Below, piece after piece: positions 18,701 to 25,982 of a DNA stretch of 64,000 nt. The position numbers and the translations under genes are program-made. The stretch's first letter is position 1. Every line of letters starts with the position of its first letter. The notes beneath the pieces are model-generated. The model worked only from the letters and a program-made list of their open reading frames with translations, had not been told where the DNA came from and searched no databases. Source of the stretch: Paracidobacterium acidisoli (GTDB lineage: Bacteria; Acidobacteriota; Terriglobia; Terriglobales; Acidobacteriaceae); contig NZ_QVQT02000004.1 of assembly GCF_003428625.2 (NCBI RefSeq), positions 310,001 to 374,000 on the forward strand, in the 5' to 3' direction.

Positions 18701-19365
18701 GCGATTCCGGCTACGGCCCCGGCCGCGCTCTTATCTGGGTGCCTCAGTTCAAGTGGCTCAACTACGGTGACTCCGACTACGACGCGCGTCACCGCATCGT
18801 CGCGTCCTATGTCTACCAGGTCCCCGTCGCCGGATTCATGAAGCACAATCTGCTCCTCCGTGAAGCGCTCTCCGGATGGGGCATCGGTGGTGTCACCGCC
18901 GCGCAGACCGGCTTCCCCGTCGGCATCTCCATGGGCACCTCGCAGTCTCTCTGGTGCGACGCCAGCTACTTCGGCTGCGGCGACGTGCCCGATACTTCGT
19001 CCACCCACATCGCCACCTACAATCCGAGAAACAGCGGCCACCAGTGGTTCGACATCACGCCCTTCTCCGCCGAGCCCCTCGGCACCTACGGCAACACGCG
19101 GCGGAACTTCTTCCACGGCCCCGGCTTCAACTACACCAACCTGCAGATCTCGAAGACCTTCAACGTCAGCCCCGACGGCGTGCGCTCCGTGCAGTTGCGT
19201 CTGGAGGCCTTCAACGCCTTCAACCACGCCAACTTCGCCGCGCCCTCCGGAAACTTCAGCGACAGCAGCTTCGGTCTCATCACCAACGTGATCCAGTCCG
19301 CGGAAGTCAATCAGGACCCGCAGCCTGGCCGGGCCATTCAGCTGGTCGGCAAGTTCTACTTCTGA
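15742..19365 (+). CDS. TonB-dependent receptor, Oar-like, with carboxypeptidase-regulatory-like domain
   Basis: An outer-membrane receptor of 1207 residues of the same type as its divergent neighbour. It has a signal peptide (LPVVTALAFLLTASTHFAKAQ), a regulatory-like domain (AIHGTVTDTSGAVIPNATVTV), a plug segment (LEQIPMEGRDPAGLQKLEPG; QNAYLVNGIDITDVSL), and a barrel ending in QLVGKFYF. Start at 15742 with a strong ribosome-binding site (aggaggagca). Third codon positions are C-rich, like the other plus-strand genes in the first 25 kb. The substrate is unknown; sequence divergence from the 11236-14997 protein suggests different ligands rather than a recent duplication. Confidence 0.92.
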   Translation: MNQKRSILPVVTALAFLLTASTHFAKAQNLYAAIHGTVTDTSGAVIPNATVTVVNTSTGITTAKQTNSEGYYIFPQLQSGGPYTVTISSQAFQNFVSSGLNLDVNDNRDIDAKLLPGSTSQTVQVNATALQVETSDTQLKQVVTASQLEQIPMEGRDPAGLQKLEPGVVESSDRLGNFSSNGSQTPQNAYLVNGIDITDVSLNQEGLQVNPDALQEEDIVTSTINPESSRNSGAIINQVVKPGSNRFHGSGFEFYRDTFLNNGNYFSQIRPDFHQNLYGGTLGGPLLRNKLFFFTAYQGLRNRTGETQVPQTMSSDQLAGMFSGNLNYSVGGNDNTPYTASNGQHFNDGLANNPLPFPVTGPMGTCAPPETWAECFNGPGSSGTAVNIASGQWNSLAAKIVQQYVPGSNFQSGGNSYYDFNAANTLAQDQGIARIDYTPTSRDTIWTSTIFQSSPGTNALPFGGSSFPGFTMVAADHYKLFNASWTHTFGADMLNELRAGYYRNNYPSVIPQTVTQPGSYGFSISPQLAQASLPYMSIGAYFNLGFSYEGPQPRVDTSLTYSDNFSWIIGNHSLKFGGSFEQFRVRNPFAYLNNGSYSYNGSGQYSSGDPMIDFVMGIPDSYAQTSDGFINAVSSERYVYLQDNWKVSPTFTVNLGIAWDAEQPTQNAQFGGLGINCWANTSVTSKIFPGGPPGLFFPGDPGCNAAGSPTTNYKHFGPRVGFAWSPESGPARLIGTPGSHEFSVRGGFGIYYNRDQEEQSLQNLEDPPFFYYSRGAGDVGGSPAFINPFQDVSGNTSLSEANPFPFTVPTAGAMIDWTQYNQLALATFDKHYDAPYIYNFNLNVQRSLPANMVMQIGYVGSLGRRLPSWYEGDPITPAGHAACAAGATVPGFPASDTCNGNLRTAIHTYFPQFAAQPAIVPGSQSQLPNGLPWYTSIAAQNTEGSSSYHSFQASLIKAPTHGLQFTLAYTYSHALDDGSGYESVTGGDSGYGPGRALIWVPQFKWLNYGDSDYDARHRIVASYVYQVPVAGFMKHNLLLREALSGWGIGGVTAAQTGFPVGISMGTSQSLWCDASYFGCGDVPDTSSTHIATYNPRNSGHQWFDITPFSAEPLGTYGNTRRNFFHGPGFNYTNLQISKTFNVSPDGVRSVQLRLEAFNAFNHANFAAPSGNFSDSSFGLITNVIQSAEVNQDPQPGRAIQLVGKFYF

Positions 19366-19421
19366 CGAGTCCCGGAAGCCGAATCCCAAAACCCGCTTCG
19401 GCAGGCCGAATCTCCGCAATG

Positions 19422-19453
19422 AAAAAGGGTGTCCCGTCAGGGACACCCTTTTT
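19422..19453. terminator. Bidirectional rho-independent terminator
   Basis: aaaaagggtgtccc and gggacaccctttttg form a near-perfect stem with A-tract on one side and T-tract on the other. It serves the receptor gene (plus) and the converging cytidylate-kinase-like gene (minus). Confidence 0.93.
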
Positions 19454-19485
19454 GCCGCCTGCCAAAATCTGCGTTGCGTCGCGCT

Positions 19486-20130
19486 TCACCGCGCCGCTGC
19501 TTCTCCCACGCCCATACTCATCCCCAGCCCCGCCGCGTCCACCGTCGCCCGAATCATCGAATCGAAGCCCATGCACGAGTTCATCATCAGGTGGTACAGC
19601 CGGCGATCGGTCCACTCCTGCTGGTGAAACCGCCGCACATACTCGGCTCTGCGCCGGTCCGTCATCTGAATATCCCGTTCCGCATCCCGCGCGTGCTCCG
19701 GAAAATGCTCCTCGAACCACTGCACCTTCCGCGCCTTCGACGCATAGACGAACACGTGAAAGGCTCCCGGCGTTCTGGACAGCACGCACGCCGCGCCGCG
19801 CCCCACCACCACGCGATTGCCCTCCGCCGCCTCCTGGATCAGGTAGTCGCGAACAAACTCCACCATCCGCTCGCTGTCGAAGACATCCGCCTCGCCCTTC
19901 GCCATCCGGTCCAGCGATCCCAGCCAGAAGGCCTTGCCGAAGCGGTAGTACCACGGGTCCAGCCGCTCATCGCACTGCTTCGCCAGGCTGGGAGACACTC
20001 CCGCCTTTCGCGCCACTTCCTCGATCAGGCAGTAGTCGATCAGCTTCCATCCCAGATGCTTCGCCAGATGATGCGCATACTCCGCGCCCCGGCTGCCGTA
20101 CTCCCGCTCTACCGTGATAATCCGAACCAT
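19486..20130 (-). CDS. Cytidylate-kinase-like family protein
   Basis: A 214-residue P-loop protein of the cytidylate-kinase-like group. The N-terminus IITVEREYGSRGAEYAHHLAKHLGW resembles the nucleotide-binding start of this group (EYGSGG in most members). Downstream are the partner motifs NRVVVGRGAACVL and FHVFVYASKARKV, and an Arg-rich lid (TDRRRAEYVRRF). Its substrate is not established; it is not the housekeeping Cmk. The ATG at 20130 has gagg 9 nt upstream; seven extra residues are possible from 20151. It converges with the receptor gene on a shared terminator. Confidence 0.85.
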   Translation of the reverse strand: MVRIITVEREYGSRGAEYAHHLAKHLGWKLIDYCLIEEVARKAGVSPSLAKQCDERLDPWYYRFGKAFWLGSLDRMAKGEADVFDSERMVEFVRDYLIQEAAEGNRVVVGRGAACVLSRTPGAFHVFVYASKARKVQWFEEHFPEHARDAERDIQMTDRRRAEYVRRFHQQEWTDRRLYHLMMNSCMGFDSMIRATVDAAGLGMSMGVGEAAAR

Positions 20131-20304
20131 GGCCGCTGCCTCGTTGCGCAAATCCTGTCGCTGATCTTAGCGCAGATTCCGGCATGGATGCTCATTGCCC
20201 AGGCAGGCCGCTCGCTGCCATATCAAAATTCATCTGCAGCGCCCGGCATAAGCGCCGGAATACACCCCTCCGGCCGTGCCGCGCCGCCGGGACGGCCATT
20301 CCCC

Positions 20305-20336
20305 GGGTGCCCCATGTCCGGATCTTCGGACGTGGG
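20305..20336. repeat. Palindromic repeat family D next to the mutS2 stop
   Basis: gtgccccatgtccggatc-ttcggacgtggg lies 8 nt after the mutS2 stop codon (TAG at 20344-20346). It is the same palindrome as the three copies inside mutS2. Confidence 0.85.
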
Positions 20337-20343
20337 TTCAGGG

Positions 20344-22977
20344 CTACTCCCGCAGCTCCACCACCGTTGCGCCCGCGCCGCCCTCGTTCTGTCCCGGCTC
20401 CGTCACGCTCGCCACCTGCGGGTGCCGTTCCAGCCACGCCCGCAGCGTCCGCCGCAGCACACCCATCCCCGTCCCGTGAATAATCCGGATGCGCGGCAGC
20501 CCCGCCAGAAACGCCTTGTCGAGGAATTTCTCCACCTCGTCCTGCGCCTCGTCCGCCGTGCGCCCGATCACGTTGATCTCCCAGCTCACCGCCGCATCCG
20601 GCTCCGCCACCTGCACCGAGATCCCCTTCCGGCTCCGCACCGCCTGCAACGGCGTCGCCGCCGCCTGCGCGCTCCGGACCACCTCCGCAATCTCGTCCCG
20701 CGCCACCCGCATCTTCATCGGTCCCACGGCCACTTCAAACGTCTTATCGTCGATCTGCCGCAGCACCGTGCCCGTCTTCCCCAGCGTCCTCAGCCGGACC
20801 GTGTCTCCCTCCGCCACATGACGCACCACATGCGGCTGCGCATGCCGGTCGCCCTTGTCCGCGCCCGTATGCTGCGCCACCACCGCCGTGTTGAAGGTCT
20901 CCGCAAACTCTCTCCGCAGCCGCGCAATCCGCCGCTCCGCGTCCTTTGACAGCTTCTGCTGCTGCACCTTGTCCTCAACCGCGCGCACCGTCTCCCGCGC
21001 CTGATACGCAAAGTCCTTCAGCAGCGATTCCAGCTGCGCCTCCAGCTCGCGCACCTTCGCGCGCCACTCCTTCAGCCCCTCCGCCTGCAGCCGCGTGCGC
21101 TCCCGCGTCAGCTCCGCCTCCAGCGTCTGCACCCTCGCCCGCTCCTCGCCCGCCGCCTTCAGCTGCTCATGCAGCTGGTCCAGAAACCGGCCGATATCCA
21201 GCGTCTGCGTGCTCAGCTGCGCCCGCGCCGCCGCCACAATCTCCGCATGCAGCCCCAGCCGCTGCGCGATATTAATGCCCGCCGACGCTCCCGGAACCCC
21301 CTGCCGCAGCTCGTACGTCGGCGCCAGCGTCTTCTCGTCGAAGCCCACCGCGGCGTTGACCACCCCCGGCGTGTTCTCCGCATACACCTTCAGCGACGTC
21401 AGGTGCGTCGAGATCACCGACCACGCTCCCGCCCGCAGAAAGTGCTCCGCAATCGCCACCGCCAGCGCCGCGCCCTCTTCGGGATCGGTCGCCGATCCCA
21501 GCTCATCCAGCAGCACCAGAGAGTCCTGCGATGCGCTTGCCGCAATCCGGTTCAGGTTCACCACATGCGCCGAAAACGTCGACAGGTTCTGCTCGATCGA
21601 CTGCGCATCGCCGATATCGGCCAGAAACGCGTCGAAGACCGGCAGCACCAGCTCTTCCGCCGGAACCGCGATCCCCGCCTGCGCCATCATCGCCAGCAGC
21701 CCCGCCGTCTTCAGCGCCACCGTCTTGCCGCCTGTGTTCGGCCCGCTGATAATCAGCTGCCGCTGCTCATTCTCCAGCGAAATACTCAGCGGAACAATCG
21801 TGCCGGGTGCGGGTGCCCCCTGTCCGGACGTTCGGACATGAGATTGCGCCCGCAGCCGCCGCTCCAGCAGCGGATGCCGCCCTCGCTTCATCAGAAACTC
21901 TTCGGACACAGAAGAATCTTTGGGCGCCCCATGTCCGGATCTTCGGGCATGGGTCTCACCGGAGCCGGCAAATCCGGATGCAGCGGCAAATTCGGGGGCC
22001 CCATGTCCGTCTGTCCGGACATGGGTTGTTTCCCCGGCAGGCTCCTCAAACTTCGGACGCACGCATCCGTACTCCTCCGCGAACCGCGCCCGCGCCTGCA
22101 GCGTGTCCACCTCCGCCAGCACCTTCGCGCCCGCCAGAATCGGCCCCGCATACTGCGCAATCTGCCGCGTCATCTGCAGAAAGATCCGGTGAATCTCCGC
22201 TTGCTCTTCCTCCAGCAGCCGCACCAGCTCGTTGTTCAGCTCAATCGTCTCCAGCGGCTCCACATACACCGTCTGCCCGCTCGAGCTCGCCCCGTGCACC
22301 ACGCCCTGCGCGCGCCGCTTCCACTCCGCCTTCACCGGAATCACGAACCGCTCGCCGCGAATCGTGATCAGGTCCTCCTGCGTGCTGCCGCCCTCGGAGA
22401 ACCGCCTTAGCGCCGAGCGCAGGCTGTCTTCAATCGCCCGCTGCTGCCGCTCCATCTCGCGCCGCAGCCGCCGCAGCTCCGGCGAGGCATCGTCCGTCAG
22501 CGACCCGTCCGGCAGAATCTTCGCCCGCATCGCCTCCACCAGCGGACGCAGATCGATCGTCATCAGCTCCGCCGAAACCGTTGTCAGCTCCGGCATCCGC
22601 CCGTTCATCGCATCGGGAGGAGCCTTCACCACCGCCGCCCACCCCGCAATATCCTCCGCCAGGTCCAGCAGCCCGCGAATCTCCGCCGCCTCCAGCGCAG
22701 CGCCCTCGATCCGCGCCTTCGCCAGCCGGTTCGAGGGATCGAAGAGCGAGCCCAGCCCCACCCGCACGCCCTCGCGCACCAGCAGCCGCATCTCCTCCGC
22801 GAGCCGGTGCTGCCGTCCCAGCCACGCCCGGTCGGTCGAAGGAGCCAGCGCCAGAACCCACTCCCGCCCCACGCGCGACTGCGCATACCCGGCCAGAAAC
22901 TCCAGGAACCTGTCCCACTCAAGAGCCGTGCGGCTCAGCTCCGGTACCGGCTGCGAAATCGATGCAATCAGTGACAT
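20344..22977 (-). CDS. mutS2: MutS2 family protein with in-frame palindromic-repeat insertions
   Basis: An 877-residue MutS2, longer than the usual ~780-790. MutS2 proteins act on branched DNA or stalled ribosomes; in several bacteria they suppress recombination. N-terminal and lever regions cover about 1-310. The ATPase has Walker A GPNTGGKTVALK near 412 and Walker B LVLLDELGSATDP near 487-500. A coiled-coil clamp follows, and a C-terminal Smr nuclease domain carries RIIHGTGMGVLR near 830. Residues about 315-390 contain three copies of H(V/A)R(T/R)xGxGAP, encoded by DNA palindromes of repeat family D on either side of the conserved RGRHPLL segment. TAGAAT lies 9 nt before the ATG and no ribosome-binding site is seen. 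Confidence 0.93.
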   Translation of the reverse strand: MSLIASISQPVPELSRTALEWDRFLEFLAGYAQSRVGREWVLALAPSTDRAWLGRQHRLAEEMRLLVREGVRVGLGSLFDPSNRLAKARIEGAALEAAEIRGLLDLAEDIAGWAAVVKAPPDAMNGRMPELTTVSAELMTIDLRPLVEAMRAKILPDGSLTDDASPELRRLRREMERQQRAIEDSLRSALRRFSEGGSTQEDLITIRGERFVIPVKAEWKRRAQGVVHGASSSGQTVYVEPLETIELNNELVRLLEEEQAEIHRIFLQMTRQIAQYAGPILAGAKVLAEVDTLQARARFAEEYGCVRPKFEEPAGETTHVRTDGHGAPEFAAASGFAGSGETHARRSGHGAPKDSSVSEEFLMKRGRHPLLERRLRAQSHVRTSGQGAPAPGTIVPLSISLENEQRQLIISGPNTGGKTVALKTAGLLAMMAQAGIAVPAEELVLPVFDAFLADIGDAQSIEQNLSTFSAHVVNLNRIAASASQDSLVLLDELGSATDPEEGAALAVAIAEHFLRAGAWSVISTHLTSLKVYAENTPGVVNAAVGFDEKTLAPTYELRQGVPGASAGINIAQRLGLHAEIVAAARAQLSTQTLDIGRFLDQLHEQLKAAGEERARVQTLEAELTRERTRLQAEGLKEWRAKVRELEAQLESLLKDFAYQARETVRAVEDKVQQQKLSKDAERRIARLRREFAETFNTAVVAQHTGADKGDRHAQPHVVRHVAEGDTVRLRTLGKTGTVLRQIDDKTFEVAVGPMKMRVARDEIAEVVRSAQAAATPLQAVRSRKGISVQVAEPDAAVSWEINVIGRTADEAQDEVEKFLDKAFLAGLPRIRIIHGTGMGVLRRTLRAWLERHPQVASVTEPGQNEGGAGATVVELRE
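21811..21841. repeat. Family D repeat inside mutS2, copy 3 (encodes HVRTSGQGAP)
   Basis: gggtgccccctgtccggacgttcggacatg, read in the mutS2 frame as HVRTSGQGAP, sits between RLRAQS and GTIVPLSISL, just before the Walker A motif. Confidence 0.85.
21922..21953. repeat. Family D repeat inside mutS2, copy 2 (encodes HARRSGHGAP)
   Basis: gggcgccccatgtccggatc-ttcgggcatggg forms a hairpin and is translated as HARRSGHGAP. It lies before the RGRHPLL segment. Confidence 0.88.
21996..22025. repeat. Family D repeat inside mutS2, copy 1 (encodes HVRTDGHGAP)
   Basis: ggggccccatgtccgtctgtccggacatggg, the cleanest of the three palindromes, is translated as HVRTDGHGAP directly after the lever-region sequence KFEEPAGETT. 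Confidence 0.88.
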
Positions 22978-22986
22978 GCCAGTACG

Positions 22987-22992
22987 ATTCTA
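22987..22992 (-). promoter_or_regulatory. Possible -10 element of mutS2
   Basis: TAGAAT on the minus strand, 9 nt before the mutS2 ATG, with no ribosome-binding site between. A leaderless or nearly leaderless transcript is likely if this is used. Confidence 0.4.
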
Positions 22993-23438
22993 TGCGCGCT
23001 CGCCGGATGCGCTCGTCTCCGCCATCCTCCGTAAAATCCAGGGTGCCCCACCTTCGCGAACCGGGGTCTCCAACGCACGCGGTGTTCGAGCGCTGGGGTG
23101 GAAAAGCTAAGGTGGGAAGCCCATCCTTCCGCCAGCGCCGGGTGCCCCACCTTCGCCGCCTATTGTTGGCGGATAAGGTGGGCAGCCTCATACCTTCACC
23201 GTCTTGCCATGCTCCACATGCCCATATCCACAGGTGCGCTTTGTATCAGGGCGCGGCTTCAAAGCCTGCCCTGAGCGCAGTCGAAGGATCTGCGGTCATG
23301 GGAGGCACGCTCACCCGGATGGCTAATCCCTTCCTCCCACAAACCTGTCAAGACCTCGACCATCTAACTCGCTCATCCTGCAGAAGATAAACCTGGCATA
23401 TCGTTTTCCGCCTCTCCGTACAATAGAAGCAGTCACCC

Positions 23439-23465
23439 AGCCCGGCTCCGGCCGGGCTTTTCTGT
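23439..23465 (+). terminator. Terminator-like hairpin in the leader of the 23482 gene
   Basis: agcccgg-ctccgg-ccgggct is followed by tttctgtttt. It lies between a TACAAT hexamer (23419-23424) and the ribosome-binding site aggagg of the next gene. The only upstream gene points the other way, so this may be an attenuator rather than an end-of-gene terminator. Confidence 0.6.
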
Positions 23466-23481
23466 TTTCAGGAGGCATCCC

Positions 23482-23925
23482 ATGGTTTCCGACTGCACCT
23501 TCGTCCTGCCCGGCGGGTCAAAATGCCGCGGCGTCGCCCTCCGCGGGCAATCCCTCTGCCGCCACCACATGCCCGGAGCCAAAACCCGTCCACCCTCCCC
23601 GCCCAAACGCTCCCTCTACTCCCGTCTCATCCGCTGGCGCGACCTCGGCCGCTCCATTCCCTTTCTCGCCAAAGAGTCCATTCCCGAGGAGATCCTCGGC
23701 ATCCTCTACGCCATGCTCGAAGACGACGGCGGCATCTCCGACCGCCAGGCCGGCAAACTCCTCCGCAGCCTCATCCGCAGCAACGGCGACGTCCCCGTTC
23801 TCCCCCATCCCGAAACCGCGGGCATGCTCAACATTCGTATTCCCACTGCCGGACTGCCGCCCGGCTTCGGCACCCAGCCCTCTCTGCGGCAAACGCAGCC
23901 GCGCATGCCGCACGCGCAGCCATGA
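23482..23925 (+). CDS. Hypothetical protein with a Cys/His zinc-knuckle-like N-terminus
   Basis: A 147-residue protein. The first 30 residues contain CTF...SKCRG...QSLCRHH, a Cys/Cys/Cys/His-His arrangement that could bind zinc. The middle part is helical (EEILGILYAMLEDDGGISDRQAGKLLRSL), and the tail is Pro/Gln-rich and probably disordered. Start at 23482 with a strong aggagg site. A terminator-like hairpin lies in its leader. The family is not recognised; it may be a small regulator. Confidence 0.75.
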   Translation: MVSDCTFVLPGGSKCRGVALRGQSLCRHHMPGAKTRPPSPPKRSLYSRLIRWRDLGRSIPFLAKESIPEEILGILYAMLEDDGGISDRQAGKLLRSLIRSNGDVPVLPHPETAGMLNIRIPTAGLPPGFGTQPSLRQTQPRMPHAQP

Positions 23926-24406
23926 AGCTCGCAAAGACGGCCGTCAGCCCGGTGATCTGTTTTCAGTCATTTACTGTGGCGCATGGCCGTCTCTGCCGCA
24001 CCTGTGACGCCTCTGCGGCATACACGGCCGCGCAGCAACTGGCCTGTTTTCCGTCACATCGGAGGGCCCTGCCTCCTGCCGCGCCGACCGCCGCTGAAAA
24101 CAGGGCACTTGCTCAAAATCAGTCCAAAAATATGAAGGGGTTCTGTGCGATCGTCCCGTAGCGGGGCACAGCTTTAGCCGTGCCGTCACCGGCCTCTGCA
24201 GAATCCGGGGTGCCCCATCTTCGCCGCCCGTTGTTGGCGGCTAAGGTGGGAAGCCGGCCTTTCCGCCAGCGCCGTGTCACCGTACCGTATCAGGGCACGG
24301 CTTCAGCCGTGCCGTTACAGGCCAGTAAGACGGGGGCTTCAGCCCCTGTCACGGAACGGATTCGGATACCCCTGCGTATTTCTGAACAGTGTTCGGGAGG
24401 TGTTCG
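23926..24406. repeat. 481-nt gap with family A and B repeats
   Basis: After about 230 nt with no recognisable feature (it holds several tctgccgcac/ctctgcggca inverted pieces) come a half family A copy (24160-24190), family B (24208-24250) and a full family A copy with both hairpins (24287-24350). The last 50 nt contain the start signals of the zinc-ribbon membrane protein. Confidence 0.65.
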
Positions 24407-24931
24407 ATGTATTGCAGTGCATGTGGCCAGCCAATGGATGCGTTTCAGATCGTCTGTCCCCGTTGCGGACGCCAGGTTGCCCCCGTCGCCGCGCCCGCGC
24501 CCATCCCGTACTTCTATACCCGTGTCCATCGCCACGTGCATACCGTCGCCATTCTCTGGCTCGCCTATGCCGCCTGGATCACGCTCCACTGGGTTCTCGC
24601 CGTCGGCTTCCTCGCCGGTTTCTCCCACCACTGGGGACATCACATGGACCACGGCTTCGATGGCTTCTACAGCTTCCCCTTCGCCCACTTTCCCTGGTTC
24701 GTGCCGCTCATCAGCGTCATCCTCGCCGCCCGCGCCATCCTCTGCATCGTCACCGGCCTCGCGCTCCTTCGCCGCGCGCCGTGGGCCCGCACGCTGGCCA
24801 TCGTCATCGCATTTCTCACCCTCATCCGTCCCCTCACCGGCACCATCCTCGCCATCTACACCCTGTGGGTGCTGCTCCCCGGCGCCTCCGGGCAGGAGTA
24901 TCAGCGCATCATCGCCCCGCAGCCCATGTAA
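24407..24931 (+). CDS. Zinc-ribbon membrane protein
   Basis: A 174-residue protein. An N-terminal zinc ribbon (MYCSACGQ...VCPRCGRQV, two CxxC pairs) is followed by a Pro-rich linker and four hydrophobic segments (about 45-65, 90-115, 120-140, 145-165). A His-rich loop ([16 protein letters not shown]) lies between the first two. The start at 24407 has gggaggtgttcg upstream, better than the ATG at 24389. Such zinc-ribbon-plus-membrane proteins are common and uncharacterised. The hemB start follows 23 nt after the stop, on the same strand. Confidence 0.8.
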   Translation: MYCSACGQPMDAFQIVCPRCGRQVAPVAAPAPIPYFYTRVHRHVHTVAILWLAYAAWITLHWVLAVGFLAGFSHHWGHHMDHGFDGFYSFPFAHFPWFVPLISVILAARAILCIVTGLALLRRAPWARTLAIVIAFLTLIRPLTGTILAIYTLWVLLPGASGQEYQRIIAPQPM

Positions 24932-24942
24932 CACTCCGCCCG

Positions 24943-24948
24943 TACAAT
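24943..24948 (+). promoter_or_regulatory. Possible -10 element of hemB
   Basis: TACAAT lies 6 nt before the hemB ATG with no ribosome-binding site between, consistent with leaderless transcription. No clear -35. Confidence 0.4.
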
Positions 24949-24954
24949 AACCGC

Positions 24955-25944
24955 ATGGAATATCCGGTTACCCGTCTGCGCCGCCTCCGCCGCAGCGAGC
25001 CCATGCGCTCCCTCGTCCGCGAAACGCACCTCGAGCCCGGCGCGCTCATCCAGCCGCTCTTCCTCTGCCCCGGCGAGGGCGTCCGCAAGGAAATCGGCTC
25101 CATGCCCGGCGTCTTCAATCTGTCGATCGACGAGGCGGTGAAGGAAACCGAAGCCGCCGCGGCCCTCGGCATCGGCGGCCTGCTCCTCTTCGGCCTGCCC
25201 GGGAGCAAGGACGAACAGGCCACCGGAGCCTGGGAAGAAGACGGCATCGTGCAGACCGGCCTCCGTGCTCTGAAGCAGTCGGCGGCCGCGAAGCAGCTGC
25301 TCCTCATCGCCGATGTCTGCCTCTGCGAGTACACCTCGCACGGCCACTGCGGCATCGTGAAGAAGTCCGGCGACGACTATGAGATAGAGAACGACTCCAC
25401 ACTCGGCCTCCTCTCTCGGACCGCCGTCTCCCTCGCCGCTGCCGGAGCCGACATAGTCGCCCCCAGCGACATGATGGACGGCCACGTCGCCGCCATCCGC
25501 GACGAGCTCGACGAAGAGGGTTACGAGCAGACGCCCATCCTCTCCTACGCCTCCAAGTTCGCCTCGTCCTTCTACGGACCTTTCCGTGAAGCCGCCGACT
25601 CCGCCCCCCGGTTCGGCGACCGCCGCAGCTACCAGATGGACGGAGCCAACCTCCGCGAAGCCATGCGCGAGATCGACCTCGACCTCGGCGAAGGCGCCGA
25701 CATGATCCTCATGAAGCCCGCCATGCCCTATCTCGACGTCATCCGGGCCGCGCGCGAGCGCTTCGAAGTCCCCATCGGCGCCTATCAGGTATCGGGCGAA
25801 TACTCCATGCTCCAGGCCGCCTTCGCCAAAGGCTGGCTCGACCGCGACCGCGCCATGATGGAGTCGCTGATCTCTATCCGCCGCGCCGGCGCTGGCTTCA
25901 TCGTCACCTACTTCGCTCAGGACGCGGCAAAGCGGCTGGGCTGA
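24955..25944 (+). CDS. hemB: Delta-aminolevulinic acid dehydratase (porphobilinogen synthase)
   Basis: Condenses two 5-aminolevulinate molecules to porphobilinogen in haem synthesis. The 329-residue protein has the metal-binding region [14 protein letters not shown] (about 120-135), with three Cys typical of zinc-dependent enzymes. The Schiff-base lysines are in [14 protein letters not shown] (about 200) and [10 protein letters not shown] (about 250). [12 protein letters not shown] is also conserved. The ATG at 24955 starts the family sequence ([13 protein letters not shown]); the much longer frame beginning at 24274 is a shadow joined upstream. uppP follows 38 nt downstream. Confidence 0.97.
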   Translation: MEYPVTRLRRLRRSEPMRSLVRETHLEPGALIQPLFLCPGEGVRKEIGSMPGVFNLSIDEAVKETEAAAALGIGGLLLFGLPGSKDEQATGAWEEDGIVQTGLRALKQSAAAKQLLLIADVCLCEYTSHGHCGIVKKSGDDYEIENDSTLGLLSRTAVSLAAAGADIVAPSDMMDGHVAAIRDELDEEGYEQTPILSYASKFASSFYGPFREAADSAPRFGDRRSYQMDGANLREAMREIDLDLGEGADMILMKPAMPYLDVIRAARERFEVPIGAYQVSGEYSMLQAAFAKGWLDRDRAMMESLISIRRAGAGFIVTYFAQDAAKRLG

Positions 25945-25982
25945 AAGCCCCGGAACCATACTCCCCTCGTGAAACGGAAGAT

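Larger units (their letters stand above)
22978..23481. repeat. 504-nt gap: promoter of mutS2, family B/A repeats, leader of the next gene
   Basis: Holds an interrupted family B copy (23039-23120), a plain family B copy (23139-23185) and a family A/C hybrid (23232-23300). The last 80 nt are the leader of the gene at 23482. No coding frame is supported. Confidence 0.7.

Noticed and set aside
365-24352. CRISPR array
   Set aside because: The repeats are palindromic, of several families, irregularly spaced and not separated by equal-length spacers; no cas genes.
24274-24954. Long N-terminal extension of hemB
   Set aside because: The upstream part is an Arg/His/Pro-rich shadow of the zinc-ribbon membrane protein in another frame.
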